64,000 nt of DNA from Cardiobacterium sp. Marseille-Q4385 (GTDB lineage Bacteria; Pseudomonadota; Gammaproteobacteria; Cardiobacteriales; Cardiobacteriaceae): contig NZ_OU745373.1 of the NCBI RefSeq assembly GCF_916618745.1, positions 186,001 to 250,000 of the forward strand, written 5' to 3'. The translations under genes were made by a program, and so were the position numbers. Numbering within the stretch: the first letter of the stretch is position 1; the number at the start of each line of letters is the position of its first letter. Shown piece by piece: positions 8,388 to 17,472 of this stretch. The notes below the pieces were generated by a model that saw only the letters and a program-made list of their open reading frames with translations, was not told the DNA's origin and ran no database searches.

Positions 8388-8510
8388 ATGCCTGCACATC
8401 CCGCTTGACGGATCCAGTAACGACATCGCTTGATGGGTCAGCAGCCACGCCGCTTGACGCGCGTCCAAACCGGAAACACGCCAAGCGGGATGGGTGCAGG
8501 TTACCGTCGC
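8388..8510. repeat. Degenerate dispersed repeats
   Basis: Several decayed copies of the CAAGCGG unit in both orientations (CCGCTTGACGGATCCAGT, CGCTTGATGGGTCAGCAG, ACGCCAAGCGGGATGG) between the convergent Sel1 gene and the membrane protein gene. Confidence 0.55.
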
Positions 8511-8516
8511 TTTTTG

Positions 8517-9434
8517 TCAGTAGTGGCTTTTTGCATATTGCCGCCAGCCATACATCATCTTCATGGCAAAGATTATGAAGATCGGGCATGTGAAATAAAG
8601 GCCAAAGCGTTCCAGCCATGCGTTTACGCTGATCATGGACAGGACATTAAGCTCTAAAGGAAATAGTGTGCACATAAGTGTGGCACCAATGAACATAAAT
8701 ATTAAAGGTATTGTCAGAAAGAAACACCACAATACATGTTTATGGTTTCCCAATTCGCGGGGATTAATTTTTCCCGGATTGATGGCGTCCATGCCCAGTC
8801 CATCGATCATATTGCCAAGCACTTTGTAATAACACGCAACAATGACGGGAAATGTCATCATGCGGAAGAAAGAGAAAAGCAGGGCGGCATTGCTGAATAA
8901 AGAGCGTAAAAACGCATCGCCATCAGGGAAAACTCTTTTCAGCGGATTGTCGCTTCCAACAATAATCGTAATAATGCCCCACTTGTTATTATTGGAAAGT
9001 GTATCTGCATTATCCCACATCCAGTTGATGATGGCATCGGCCCAAAATGGACGCCAGACAAGCTGTAGTTTATGCAGCCACGCTTCTATGAAGAAGAGTT
9101 CGAAGATGTAAATGCAAAATATCGTGACTAGGGCATACATTTGCGCATGAGTCAGCGGCGCATCGCCATTGCGATAGTCTTCTTCATCTATGGTGCCATC
9201 CTGCAAGGAAAAGCCAAAGTTTTTGTTGTAGTAATGCGCGAAGAAGAAAATCAGTTTATAAATGGCCAATAGCCAGAGGAAATTGATGAACAAGTTGAGT
9301 TGCAGATTTTTTGCCCAAGGAATGGCAAAAAGGATTATTGCCAATAATAGAAATAAGGCCAATACGAGTGCGCAAAGAAAGAGGTGTACCTCAAAGCGGA
9401 CAGATGTCCCGGTATTTTGTTCTGGCTCAATCAT
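8517..9434 (-). CDS. Hypothetical multi-span membrane protein, AT-rich
   Basis: 305 residues with about six hydrophobic spans (around residues 17-40, 47-67, 97-117, 180-205, 235-258 and 268-292). Between them is a soluble acidic loop containing GTIDEEDYRNGD. I do not recognise the family. Base composition is clearly AT-richer than the flanking hemE and MuiA-like genes, which suggests horizontal gain. It shares orientation with 9471-11030, 36 bases upstream of its start, so it may be the last gene of that transcript. Confidence 0.75.
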   Translation of the reverse strand: MIEPEQNTGTSVRFEVHLFLCALVLALFLLLAIILFAIPWAKNLQLNLFINFLWLLAIYKLIFFFAHYYNKNFGFSLQDGTIDEEDYRNGDAPLTHAQMYALVTIFCIYIFELFFIEAWLHKLQLVWRPFWADAIINWMWDNADTLSNNNKWGIITIIVGSDNPLKRVFPDGDAFLRSLFSNAALLFSFFRMMTFPVIVACYYKVLGNMIDGLGMDAINPGKINPRELGNHKHVLWCFFLTIPLIFMFIGATLMCTLFPLELNVLSMISVNAWLERFGLYFTCPIFIIFAMKMMYGWRQYAKSHY

Positions 9435-9470
9435 AACGGTATTTTCAATGATTGGAACGATGCGGCAGCC

Positions 9471-11030
9471 TCACTCAATGCCGATAAGTTTTTTCCCTTC
9501 GGGATAGTGGATGTCGTAGCCGTTTTCCACGCGCAGGCTGTCGCCGTGGGCAAGGTTTTTTTCCCAGAGGACGATGCCTTTGACATTCTCGACGTTTTCG
9601 GCATCCGGTTTGGGGGAGAATTTGGCCTCCACGCTGACGTCGGGCTGGGTTGATAGTGGCAAGCGGGCGTAGAGGCGGACGTTACGCGCGGTTTTGCCGT
9701 GATTGGTCAGGGTAACGGTCTGGCGGCGTTCGAGGCGGTCGCGCAGGATGAGGCCGTTGCCGACGTGGCCGGGCGGCACGCTGTAAGCGACGTCGATATG
9801 CGGGTCTTCGCCGAAGCTCATGATTTGCCGGCTATTGGCGTTCATCGGGCGGTCGAGACGCTGGTTGCCGATGCGGTTACCGTCGCGGAAGAAGCTGGCG
9901 TTGCCGGGGTAGAAGCCGTGTCCGTCCGGCTGCTGCCATTCGGCGACGAGCAGGGCCTTGCTCGTAACCCAGGCGTAAGCGGCGCTGTAGAGTTTGGTGT
10001 GGCTGCGGTTTTGCCAGTAGGTGAGTTGGTAGCGATCGCGCGAGCTGGCCAGGCTATGTTTGCCGGGGATTTTGACGGCGAAATCAACGCCGGAGATGGA
10101 GACGTCATCCGTCGCCACCTTGTCGTTTGTGCCGCTCTTGGCTGTTTTAACAGGCAGGCCGCCCTTGTTGAGCAGGGCGGTGTTGGCGGAGAAGGGGGCG
10201 TTATCGCCGACGATTGAGGTCACGGTGCGGTCGGCGATAGCGACAGTGGTACTTTGCAGGGCGGGCTGTTCGCGGTAATCGGGCGGGGCGAAGGAGAGGG
10301 CGATGTCGCTGTTCTGCCAGTCCAGTCCGCTTTGTTGCACGACTTGCGCGTAGGCACGGATGTCGAGGGTACCGCTGTCGCTGTTCAGGCTGAATTCGCT
10401 GTAGGGCTGCCAGTAGGCTTTTTTGGTGTGCTCGCGCAGGGTCAGGGTAACTTCGCCGCTGCGGTCGCTGTAAATGTCGAAGATGCCTGCATACTGGCGG
10501 CTGTCGCGGCCTTTGTTCTGCCAGGCGAGTTGTTCCTGCAATTTTTTCAGTTCGTCCTGCTGTTCGCGCTCGGTACTCAGCAGTTTTTCGCGCACGCGCG
10601 CCAAGGCGTCCAGCTGGCGCTGGACGTTATCAACGGTGCTGTTCTGGTTTTGCAGTCGCTGAATGAGGGCGCGGCTCATGTCGCGGTTGTCTTCGATGGT
10701 CTGGCGGGTGATGGTCAGCGCCTGTTCGGCGGCATCGGCCTGTTTCAATAGCGGGTCGCTGGTATCCGGTGCCGGCAGTGGCCGCATACCCTGCCCGGTG
10801 AGGCGAGCGCCTTCGATGCTGAGGGAGACGTCGGCGATGTTGTCGCCGAGCAGCGGCGAGACGATCAGGCGGTGCGCGCCGTGTTTGACGGTCACTCGCG
10901 CTTCGCGGACGAGTTCGGCTTCATTGCTGTACAAACGCGCGGTGACGACCGGCGCGTCCAATTCGTAATCTTCAGTGTGCGCAACGCTTATCGCAGCAGC
11001 CGCCAGCCAAGCGGCTATCCATAGGCGCAT
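9471..11030 (-). CDS. Mucoidy inhibitor MuiA family (DUF4139) exported protein
   Basis: 519 residues. A signal peptide (about 1-19, cleaving near SVAHTED) is followed by the DUF4140 beta domain with the typical VTARLYSNEAELVREARV opening, a coiled coil (about 95-175, glutamine- and leucine-rich) and the DUF4139 beta-rich domain to the C-terminus. Family members are envelope proteins of unclear function; in Shigella muiA represses mucoidy. Probably periplasmic. Confidence 0.85.
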   Translation of the reverse strand: MRLWIAAWLAAAAISVAHTEDYELDAPVVTARLYSNEAELVREARVTVKHGAHRLIVSPLLGDNIADVSLSIEGARLTGQGMRPLPAPDTSDPLLKQADAAEQALTITRQTIEDNRDMSRALIQRLQNQNSTVDNVQRQLDALARVREKLLSTEREQQDELKKLQEQLAWQNKGRDSRQYAGIFDIYSDRSGEVTLTLREHTKKAYWQPYSEFSLNSDSGTLDIRAYAQVVQQSGLDWQNSDIALSFAPPDYREQPALQSTTVAIADRTVTSIVGDNAPFSANTALLNKGGLPVKTAKSGTNDKVATDDVSISGVDFAVKIPGKHSLASSRDRYQLTYWQNRSHTKLYSAAYAWVTSKALLVAEWQQPDGHGFYPGNASFFRDGNRIGNQRLDRPMNANSRQIMSFGEDPHIDVAYSVPPGHVGNGLILRDRLERRQTVTLTNHGKTARNVRLYARLPLSTQPDVSVEAKFSPKPDAENVENVKGIVLWEKNLAHGDSLRVENGYDIHYPEGKKLIGIE

Positions 11031-11164
11031 TAGGGATTCTCCTTTGTAAAACGCGCGCCATGATAGCAGAGAAGGTTTCTATTTTTTCATTTTCCAGCAA
11101 CATTTCGATACCCGACAACGCAGCCGGGGCACTGCCCTGGCTACGATTCTTAAAGAACAGGGGT

Positions 11165-12106
11165 TCAACTGCCGTTGATAAATGCGCTCACCTGCGCCAT
11201 GAGGATGCGCCACAATTCCTGCTGCGCGCCGACGCTGGCCCAGGCGTTGTGCGGGGTGTAGATGACGCGTGGATGCTGGCGCAGACTGAGCAGCGGTTCG
11301 TCGGCGGGCGGCGGTTCTTCGGCGAAGACGTCGCTGGCATAGCCGAGGATTTTGCCGCTGTTCAGGGCTTCGACCACGGCAGCGGCATCGGCGACGGGGC
11401 CGCGTGCCATGTTGAGGATAAGCGGGGTGCGCTCGCACAGCGCCAGGGTTTCAGCGTTGATGAGGTGATGGGAGGCGTCGTTAAGCGGGCAATGCAGGGT
11501 GATGATGTCGGATGTGGCAAACACTTCGTCAAACGGCGTGTATTCGGACGAACGCGGCGCGGCGTGGCGGCGCTCCGCCCAGAGGACGTGCATGCCAAAG
11601 ACGCGCGCAATCTCGGTGACGCGTTTGCCGATATTGCCGACACCGACGATGCCGAGCGTTTTGCCGCGCAGGTCGAGGATGGGCAGTTCGTTCAGGCAGA
11701 AGCGGCCATCGCGCTGCCAGTCGCCGCTGATCACCGCCTGATGGTAAGGCAGAAGGCCGCGCATCGCTGCCAGCATCATGGCGAAGGTGTGCTCCGGCAC
11801 AGTGGTGGTCGAGTAACCGGCAACGTTGTAGAGCTTGACGCCGTGTTCCTCGCAGGCGGCGGCATCGACGTTATTAACTCCGGTCGCGGTAATCTGGATG
11901 AGGCGCAGCTCAGGGAGCTGGGCGAGGATCTCGCGCGTCATCAACACCTTGTTGGTGATGGCAATTTGCGCGCCTTGCAGACGGGCGACGACGGTCGCGG
12001 TGTCGTTTACCGTGGCATCGAACACTTGCCAGTCCGTCACACCGGCGGGGGCGGGTAGGTCGATGGTCGGCGAAAAGGTGTTGCGGTCAAGGAATACGGC
12101 TTTCAT
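11165..12106 (-). CDS. D-2-hydroxyacid dehydrogenase (hydroxypyruvate reductase-like)
   Basis: 313 residues from ATG 12106; the frame extends upstream to 12382 but that part has no family similarity and covers the divergent promoter region. NAD-dependent reduction of 2-keto acids. The Rossmann motif GVGNIG is at 155-160 and the catalytic triad is R235 (NMARGP), E264 (FAEEPP) and H286 (TPHNAWAS). The TTVPEHTFAMML block at 101-112 is typical of glycerate/hydroxypyruvate enzymes, so glycerate dehydrogenase is the best guess for substrate. Divergent from the spermidine-synthase-like gene. Confidence 0.9.
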   Translation of the reverse strand: MKAVFLDRNTFSPTIDLPAPAGVTDWQVFDATVNDTATVVARLQGAQIAITNKVLMTREILAQLPELRLIQITATGVNNVDAAACEEHGVKLYNVAGYSTTTVPEHTFAMMLAAMRGLLPYHQAVISGDWQRDGRFCLNELPILDLRGKTLGIVGVGNIGKRVTEIARVFGMHVLWAERRHAAPRSSEYTPFDEVFATSDIITLHCPLNDASHHLINAETLALCERTPLILNMARGPVADAAAVVEALNSGKILGYASDVFAEEPPPADEPLLSLRQHPRVIYTPHNAWASVGAQQELWRILMAQVSAFINGS

Positions 12107-12252
12107 GGTGGCTCCTGTTCTGGTTCGGGGATGGGGGTACACTTTCCGCAGCACTATGCGCAAAAACGTGATTACTGCTGAGGAAACCTGTGAACACGTG
12201 AGTATCTTAACGCCTGCGCCGCCGCGACGAAACGCCGCGGCCGCTTCCCCGC

Positions 12253-12258
12253 TATAAT
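12253..12258 (+). promoter_or_regulatory. Candidate -10 box placed for a leaderless mRNA
   Basis: Perfect TATAAT ending seven bases before the ATG of 12266-13780. Transcription would start at or next to the start codon, and no Shine-Dalgarno sequence lies between. The -35 position is weak. Confidence 0.5.
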
Positions 12259-12265
12259 TTGCCGC

Positions 12266-13780
12266 ATGAACGCCCACCGCACCCTCATCATCTCCGTCTT
12301 CATCGTCGCCAGTTGTGGCCTCGCCTACGAACTCATCATGGCGGCGCTCGCCAGTTACCTCCTCGGCGACAGCATCCTGCAATTCTCCAGCATCATCGGC
12401 CTATACCTCTTCGCGATGGGCATCGGCGCGCACCTCACCCGCTACATCAAAGACGAAGACGCGCTTGTCCGCTTCATCGAAATCGAGCTGCTGGTCGGCA
12501 TCGTCGGCGGCCTTTCCGCGCTCGCCCTCTTTGTCGCTTTCGGCCTCGCTGCCGCGCCGTTCCGCAGCCTGCTGTACGCCTTTGTGCTGATTACCGGCAT
12601 CATCGTCGGCATGGAAATCCCGCTGGTGATGCGCGTGTTGCACCGCGAACAGGCTGCCTTTGCCGACCTCGTCGCGCGCGTACTCACCTTCGACTACCTC
12701 GGCGCGCTCGCCGTCTCCCTGCTCTTCCCGCTCGTCCTCGCGCCGCGCCTTGGCATGGCGCGCTCGGCGCTGCTCTTTGGCCTCCTGAACGCCGCCGTCG
12801 CCTTGCTCACCGCGCGTATCTTCCGCGCACAACTGCCGTGTTACCCCGCGCTGCGCCGCCGCGCCCTGCTCGTCCTCGCCGCGCTTGCCGCCGCCTTCGT
12901 CTATGCCGACCGTATCACCTTCCACGCCGAGCAGAGCTACTTCGGCGATCCCATCGTGTACGAGCGGCACACGCCCTACCAGCGCCTCGTTATCACCCGC
13001 TGGAAGGACGACACCCGCCTTTACCTCAACGGCAACCTGCAATTCTCCTCGCGCGACGAAGCGCGCTACCACGAAGCGCTGGTTCTGCCCGCGATGCAGA
13101 TGGCGGCGCGCGCCGAACGCGTCCTCATCCTCGGCGGCGGTGACGGCCTTGCCGCGCGCGAAGTGCTGAAATACCCGCAAGTGCAAAGCCTGACCCTGGT
13201 TGATCTCGATGCCGAGATGACGCAAACCTTTGCCAGCTCGGCGACGCTGACCGCGCTGAACGGCGGCGCACTCACGCACCCGAAAACGCGCGTCATCAAC
13301 GCCGATGCCGCGCAATGGCTGGAAGAAAGTAGCGAGCAGTTTGACGTCATCCTCATCGACCTGCCCGATCCATCCAACTTCTCGCTGGGCAAACTCTATT
13401 CCGTGCCGATGTACCGCCAGGTGGCGCGGCACCTTGCGGACGGCGGCCTCATCGTCGTGCAATCCACCTCGCCCTATTTCGCACCAAACGCCTACTGGTC
13501 GGTAGTCGCCACCCTGGAAGCGGCGGGGCTCGCCACCGCGCCGTACCACGTCTATGTGCCGTCCTTCGGCGAATGGGGTTTTGTCCTCGCGGGCAAAGGG
13601 GCGACATTCCCCGTGCCGGAACGCTTCGACGTGCCGACGCGTTACCTCACTGCGGCCACGGCGGCGGAAATGTTCCGCTTCCCGCCGGACATGGCACGGC
13701 GCGACGTCGAGCCGAATTACCTCAACACGCAAATCCTCGTCCACTACTTCGAGGAAGACTGGCGCGACGTGCAACGCTGA
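12266..13780 (+). CDS. Polyamine aminopropyltransferase with N-terminal membrane domain
   Basis: 504 residues. About seven transmembrane segments fill residues 1-215; a spermidine-synthase domain follows with the decarboxy-SAM-binding GGGDGLAAREVLKY (near residue 290), an acidic VDLDAEM and the catalytic-loop DLPDPSN. The soluble domain would move an aminopropyl group to putrescine or a related amine; membrane-anchored members are common but their substrate is less certain. The next gene, a Tat-signal flavoprotein, starts 34 bases downstream and is probably co-expressed. Confidence 0.88.
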   Translation: MNAHRTLIISVFIVASCGLAYELIMAALASYLLGDSILQFSSIIGLYLFAMGIGAHLTRYIKDEDALVRFIEIELLVGIVGGLSALALFVAFGLAAAPFRSLLYAFVLITGIIVGMEIPLVMRVLHREQAAFADLVARVLTFDYLGALAVSLLFPLVLAPRLGMARSALLFGLLNAAVALLTARIFRAQLPCYPALRRRALLVLAALAAAFVYADRITFHAEQSYFGDPIVYERHTPYQRLVITRWKDDTRLYLNGNLQFSSRDEARYHEALVLPAMQMAARAERVLILGGGDGLAAREVLKYPQVQSLTLVDLDAEMTQTFASSATLTALNGGALTHPKTRVINADAAQWLEESSEQFDVILIDLPDPSNFSLGKLYSVPMYRQVARHLADGGLIVVQSTSPYFAPNAYWSVVATLEAAGLATAPYHVYVPSFGEWGFVLAGKGATFPVPERFDVPTRYLTAATAAEMFRFPPDMARRDVEPNYLNTQILVHYFEEDWRDVQR

Positions 13781-13814
13781 AGCGCACCACGCCACAACTC
13801 ATCCCCACCTTCCC

Positions 13815-15455
13815 ATGAAACCCGCCCGCCGCCGCTTCCTCGCCGCCACCGCCGCTATCGGCGCCGCTGCTGCCACCTCGCGCCACCTTTATTCCCGCCT
13901 CAACCCGCCGCCGGCGTTGCGCGTGAACCGCGTCGGCCTGCCGCTTGGCCACCTGCTGCGTGACGGCGCGCTCACCCATTCTGCCCCGCAAAGCACGCAC
14001 GACTGCGACACCCTCATCCTCGGCAGCGGCGCGGCAGCGCTGTCCGCGCTGTGGCAACTCACCCGCCACGGCGCGCGCGACATCCTCCTCGCCGAAGGTA
14101 TCGAACGCGATGGCAACAACGCCGCCTACCAAAACGGCGACCTGCTTGCGCCCAGCGGCGCGCACTACCTCGCCCTGCCCTCGGCGGAAAGCCATGAACT
14201 GCGCGCCATGCTCGCCGACCTCGGCATCCTCGAAGACGCAAGCGATCCCGCCCGCCCGCGTTACCGCGAGACCGACCTCGTCCACGCCCCCAGCGAGCGT
14301 CTCTATTACCAAAACCGCTGGCAGGACGAACTGCTGCCGCAGGAAGACGACGACAGTCGCCGCTTCCACGCCCTCATCCGCCGCCTGCAACACGCGCGTG
14401 GCCGCGACGGGCGCAAAACCTTCGCCATCCCTATCGTCCGCTCCAGCGAGGACAGCGACTGGCGCGCCCTCGACCAGCTCACTTTTGCCGACTGGCTCAC
14501 GCACGAAAACTACCGCTCGCCGACCCTGCTGTGGTACCTCGACTACTGCTGCCGCGACGATTACGGCCACGGCATCGATACCGTCTCCGCCTACGCCGGC
14601 CTGCACTACTTCGCCGCGCGCGGCCACGACGGCAACGCCGTCCTTACCTGGCCGGACGGCCTCGCCCACCTCTCCCGCCTGCTGCGCGAGAAAAGCGGCC
14701 TGCACCACCTCGCCGCCCTGCCCTCCGGGCCCGTGTTGCGCTTCGCCCAGCCTGCTGCCTGGAACGCCAGCGCCATCCGCATTCAGGAACACGCCGGGCA
14801 CGTTGAAGTCCACCTGCGCGATAACGACAGCGGCACCGTCCACCGCCTCCGCGCCCGCCACGTCATCAGTGCCATGCCGCTTCACATCGCCGCCCGCCTC
14901 GTCGCCGAACCCGCCCGCTACGGCCTTGACGGCAGCGGCCTCTACGCGCCGTGGCTCATCAGCAACTTCGCCCTGCACCAATTCCCGCACGAGCCCGACG
15001 AACAGCCGCTGGCCTGGGATAACGTCCTCTACGGCAGCCCGGCGCTGGGCTACATCGCGGGCAGTAACCAAAGTATCCGCGTCGCCAAACCACCGCGCGT
15101 CCTCTTCACCGCTTACCGCGCCCTCGCCCACGACAGCCCGCCGGCGGTGCGGCAGTGGCTGTTGACCGCGCCGGATGACGAATTACTCGCCTATGCCGCC
15201 GCCGACCTGCACGCCGTGTATGGCCGCCACTTCTGGCGTCTGGTGGACAGCGTGGACATCACCGTGCGCGCCCACGCCATGCGCATCCCCCTGCCCGGCT
15301 ACCTCGATGACACACAACTGCGCGCCCTGCGCACACACCGCTCGCGCCTGCACTTCGCGCATAGCGACCTGAGCGGCTACTCCGTCTTTGAAGAAGCAGC
15401 ATACTGGGGCATCACCGCCGCACAACAAGTGCTGGCAGCACCGCGCGAGATATGA
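13815..15455 (+). CDS. Tat-signal FAD/NAD(P)-binding oxidoreductase
   Basis: 546 residues from ATG 13815; the frame is open upstream but overlaps the previous gene. The N-terminus ARRRFLAATAAIGAAAAT is a twin-arginine signal, implying folded export with bound cofactor. A dinucleotide-binding GSGAAALSAL lies at about residue 70, with an amine-oxidase-like C-terminal FAD region. Proteins of this type often sit beside membrane-bound spermidine synthases, as here, which hints at polyamine oxidation in the periplasm; substrate is inferred only. Confidence 0.8.
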   Translation: MKPARRRFLAATAAIGAAAATSRHLYSRLNPPPALRVNRVGLPLGHLLRDGALTHSAPQSTHDCDTLILGSGAAALSALWQLTRHGARDILLAEGIERDGNNAAYQNGDLLAPSGAHYLALPSAESHELRAMLADLGILEDASDPARPRYRETDLVHAPSERLYYQNRWQDELLPQEDDDSRRFHALIRRLQHARGRDGRKTFAIPIVRSSEDSDWRALDQLTFADWLTHENYRSPTLLWYLDYCCRDDYGHGIDTVSAYAGLHYFAARGHDGNAVLTWPDGLAHLSRLLREKSGLHHLAALPSGPVLRFAQPAAWNASAIRIQEHAGHVEVHLRDNDSGTVHRLRARHVISAMPLHIAARLVAEPARYGLDGSGLYAPWLISNFALHQFPHEPDEQPLAWDNVLYGSPALGYIAGSNQSIRVAKPPRVLFTAYRALAHDSPPAVRQWLLTAPDDELLAYAAADLHAVYGRHFWRLVDSVDITVRAHAMRIPLPGYLDDTQLRALRTHRSRLHFAHSDLSGYSVFEEAAYWGITAAQQVLAAPREI

Positions 15456-15490
15456 CTTGCCTTGCACTCCCGCTTGGCGGAACCAGCATT

Positions 15491-15825
15491 TACGCCGCTT
15501 GGGACGAAATCCCTTCCCCCGCTTGCGGGAGAAGGTGGCCGGAGGCCGGAAGGGGGAAAATAAAAATCCGGCACTGACACCGCTCAGCAAGCCCAGTATT
15601 TACGCCGCTTGGCACGAAATCCCTTCCCCCGCTTGCGGGGAAAGGTGGCCGGAAGGGGAGAAAATAAAAATTCAGCACTGACACCGCTCAGCAAGCCCAG
15701 CATTTACGCCGCTTGGCACGAAATCCCTTCCCCCGCTTGCGGGAGAAGGTGGCCGGAGGCCGGAAGGGGGGAAAATAAAAATCCGGCACTGACACCGCTC
15801 AGCAAGCCCAGTATTTACGCCGCTT
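15491..15825. repeat. Tandem intergenic array, three units of 104-111 bp
   Basis: Each unit begins TACGCCGCTTGG (15491, 15601, 15705; a fourth partial start at 15816). It contains ACGAAATCCCTTCCCCCGC, a GC-rich hairpin, GGCCGGAAGGGG and AAAATAAAAATCCGGCACTG, and ends with the reverse complement of the 25-bp element. No frame is conserved, so it is not coding. It fills the 470-bp gap between the flavoprotein gene and queA. Confidence 0.85.
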
Positions 15826-15924
15826 GACGGAGCCAGTGTTTACCCCCGCTTGGCGTATTTACGAAGACGTTGCCAAAACTCCCGCCCGGCACAACAATAC
15901 CGCCTTTCCCCATCCTCTATCGTC

Positions 15925-16965
15925 ATGACCTACCACAAATCCGATTTCCACTACGACCTGCCCGATGAACGCATCGCCCGCTATCCGCTGCCCGAGCGCA
16001 GCGCGGCGCGGATGCTCGTCGCCCGCGTCTTGGATGCCGATACCGTCGAACTCGGCGACCGCCAAGTGCGCGATCTGCCCGACTACCTCGATCCCGCCGA
16101 CTTACTCGTTTTTAACAACACCCGCGTCCTCCCCGCCCGTCTCTACGGCCACAAAGCCAGCGGCGGCAAAATCGAAATCCTCATCGAGCGCCTGAAAAGC
16201 CCGCATGAAGCCAGCGCCTACATCCGCGCCTCGAAAAGCCCGCAGGCGGGCAGCACCCTCCACGTCGGCAACGCCACCCTCCGCGTCGGCGACCGTGATG
16301 ACGCCCTTTTTACCCTGTACAGCGACGACACGCCGTGGCAGGAACTCCTCGCCGCGCACGGCGAAATGCCTATCCCGCCCTACCTCGAACGGCGCGCGCA
16401 AGATAGCGACAGCGAGCGCTACCAGACCGTGTACGCCAAACACAGCGGCGCCGTCGCCGCCCCCACCGCCGGACTGCACTTCGATGAAGCCCTGCTTGCT
16501 GCCATCGCCGCGCGTGGCGTGCAGCGCGCCGAAATCACCCTGCACGTCGGCGCGGGCACCTTCCAGCCGGTGCGCCACGAAAACCTCGCCGAGCACATCA
16601 TGCACGAAGAATGGCTCACCGTTGGCGAAGACGTAGTAGATGCCGTCGCCGCCTGCCGCGCCCGCGGTGGCCGCGTGATCGCCGTCGGCACCACCGCCCT
16701 GCGCGCCCTGGAAAGTGCGGCGGCGGGCGGCAGCCTCGCGCCATACACCGGCGACACCCGCCTCTTTATCACCCCCGGCTACCGCTTCCGCGTTGTCAAT
16801 GCCCTCTTCACCAACTTCCACCTGCCCGAATCCACCCTGCTGATGCTGGTCAGCGCCTTTGCCGGCTACGACAACATCCGCCGCGCCTACCAGCACGCCA
16901 TCGCCCACGACTACCGCTTTTACAGCTACGGCGATGCCATGTTCCTGCCCAAACGCCTGGATTAA
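15925..16965 (+). CDS. queA: S-adenosylmethionine:tRNA ribosyltransferase-isomerase
   Basis: 346 residues from ATG 15925 (the upstream open frame belongs to repeat DNA). It adds the ribosyl part of SAM to 7-aminomethyl-7-deazaguanine in tRNA, making epoxyqueuosine. Family landmarks are the N-terminal DFHYDLPDERIARYP, LVFNNTRVLPARL, APTAGLHF near residue 180 and the C-terminal NFHLPESTLLMLVSAF. ybaK follows 18 bases later. Confidence 0.97.
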   Translation: MTYHKSDFHYDLPDERIARYPLPERSAARMLVARVLDADTVELGDRQVRDLPDYLDPADLLVFNNTRVLPARLYGHKASGGKIEILIERLKSPHEASAYIRASKSPQAGSTLHVGNATLRVGDRDDALFTLYSDDTPWQELLAAHGEMPIPPYLERRAQDSDSERYQTVYAKHSGAVAAPTAGLHFDEALLAAIAARGVQRAEITLHVGAGTFQPVRHENLAEHIMHEEWLTVGEDVVDAVAACRARGGRVIAVGTTALRALESAAAGGSLAPYTGDTRLFITPGYRFRVVNALFTNFHLPESTLLMLVSAFAGYDNIRRAYQHAIAHDYRFYSYGDAMFLPKRLD

Positions 16966-16983
16966 CCCTTTTCGAGACCCGCC

Positions 16984-17463
16984 ATGTCCAAAGAAAAATA
17001 CCCCGTCACCCCCGCCATCCGCCAACTGCGCGAACACCACATCGCCTACGAGCCGCACATCTTCACCTACGAAGAGCACGGCGGCACTGCGCAGACCGCT
17101 GCCGAGCTTGGCATCCCCGAACACCAGGTCATCAAGACCATCGTCCTTATTGATGACAGCCATCACGGCCTTATCGTGCTCATGCACGGCGACCGCGAAA
17201 TCTCGACGCGCAACCTCGCACGCCAGCTCGGCAAAAAACACATCGAACCAGCAGAAGCCAACCAGGCACATAAATGGACAGGCTACCTCTTCGGCGGCAC
17301 CTCGCCCTTCGGCTGCAAAACTGCGCTGCCGGTGTACGTCGAAGAAAGCATCTACGCGCTGGAGAGCCTCTGCATCAACGGCGGCAAACGCGGCTTTCAG
17401 GTCATCATCACCCCGCAAGACCTCGCCATCCTCAACCCGCAGACCGTCAACGTCGCTGTTTAA
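16984..17463 (+). CDS. ybaK: Cys-tRNA(Pro) deacylase, YbaK/EbsC family
   Basis: 159 residues. YbaK hydrolyses Cys-tRNA(Pro) misacylated by prolyl-tRNA synthetase. The family pattern is clear: HGGTAQTAAELGI near residue 37, VIKTIVL, and the GGTSPFGCKTALPVYV block at about 105-120 with the substrate-binding lysine. Transcribed with queA upstream and comM ten bases downstream. Confidence 0.92.
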   Translation: MSKEKYPVTPAIRQLREHHIAYEPHIFTYEEHGGTAQTAAELGIPEHQVIKTIVLIDDSHHGLIVLMHGDREISTRNLARQLGKKHIEPAEANQAHKWTGYLFGGTSPFGCKTALPVYVEESIYALESLCINGGKRGFQVIITPQDLAILNPQTVNVAV

Positions 17464-17472
17464 CCGCTGCCT

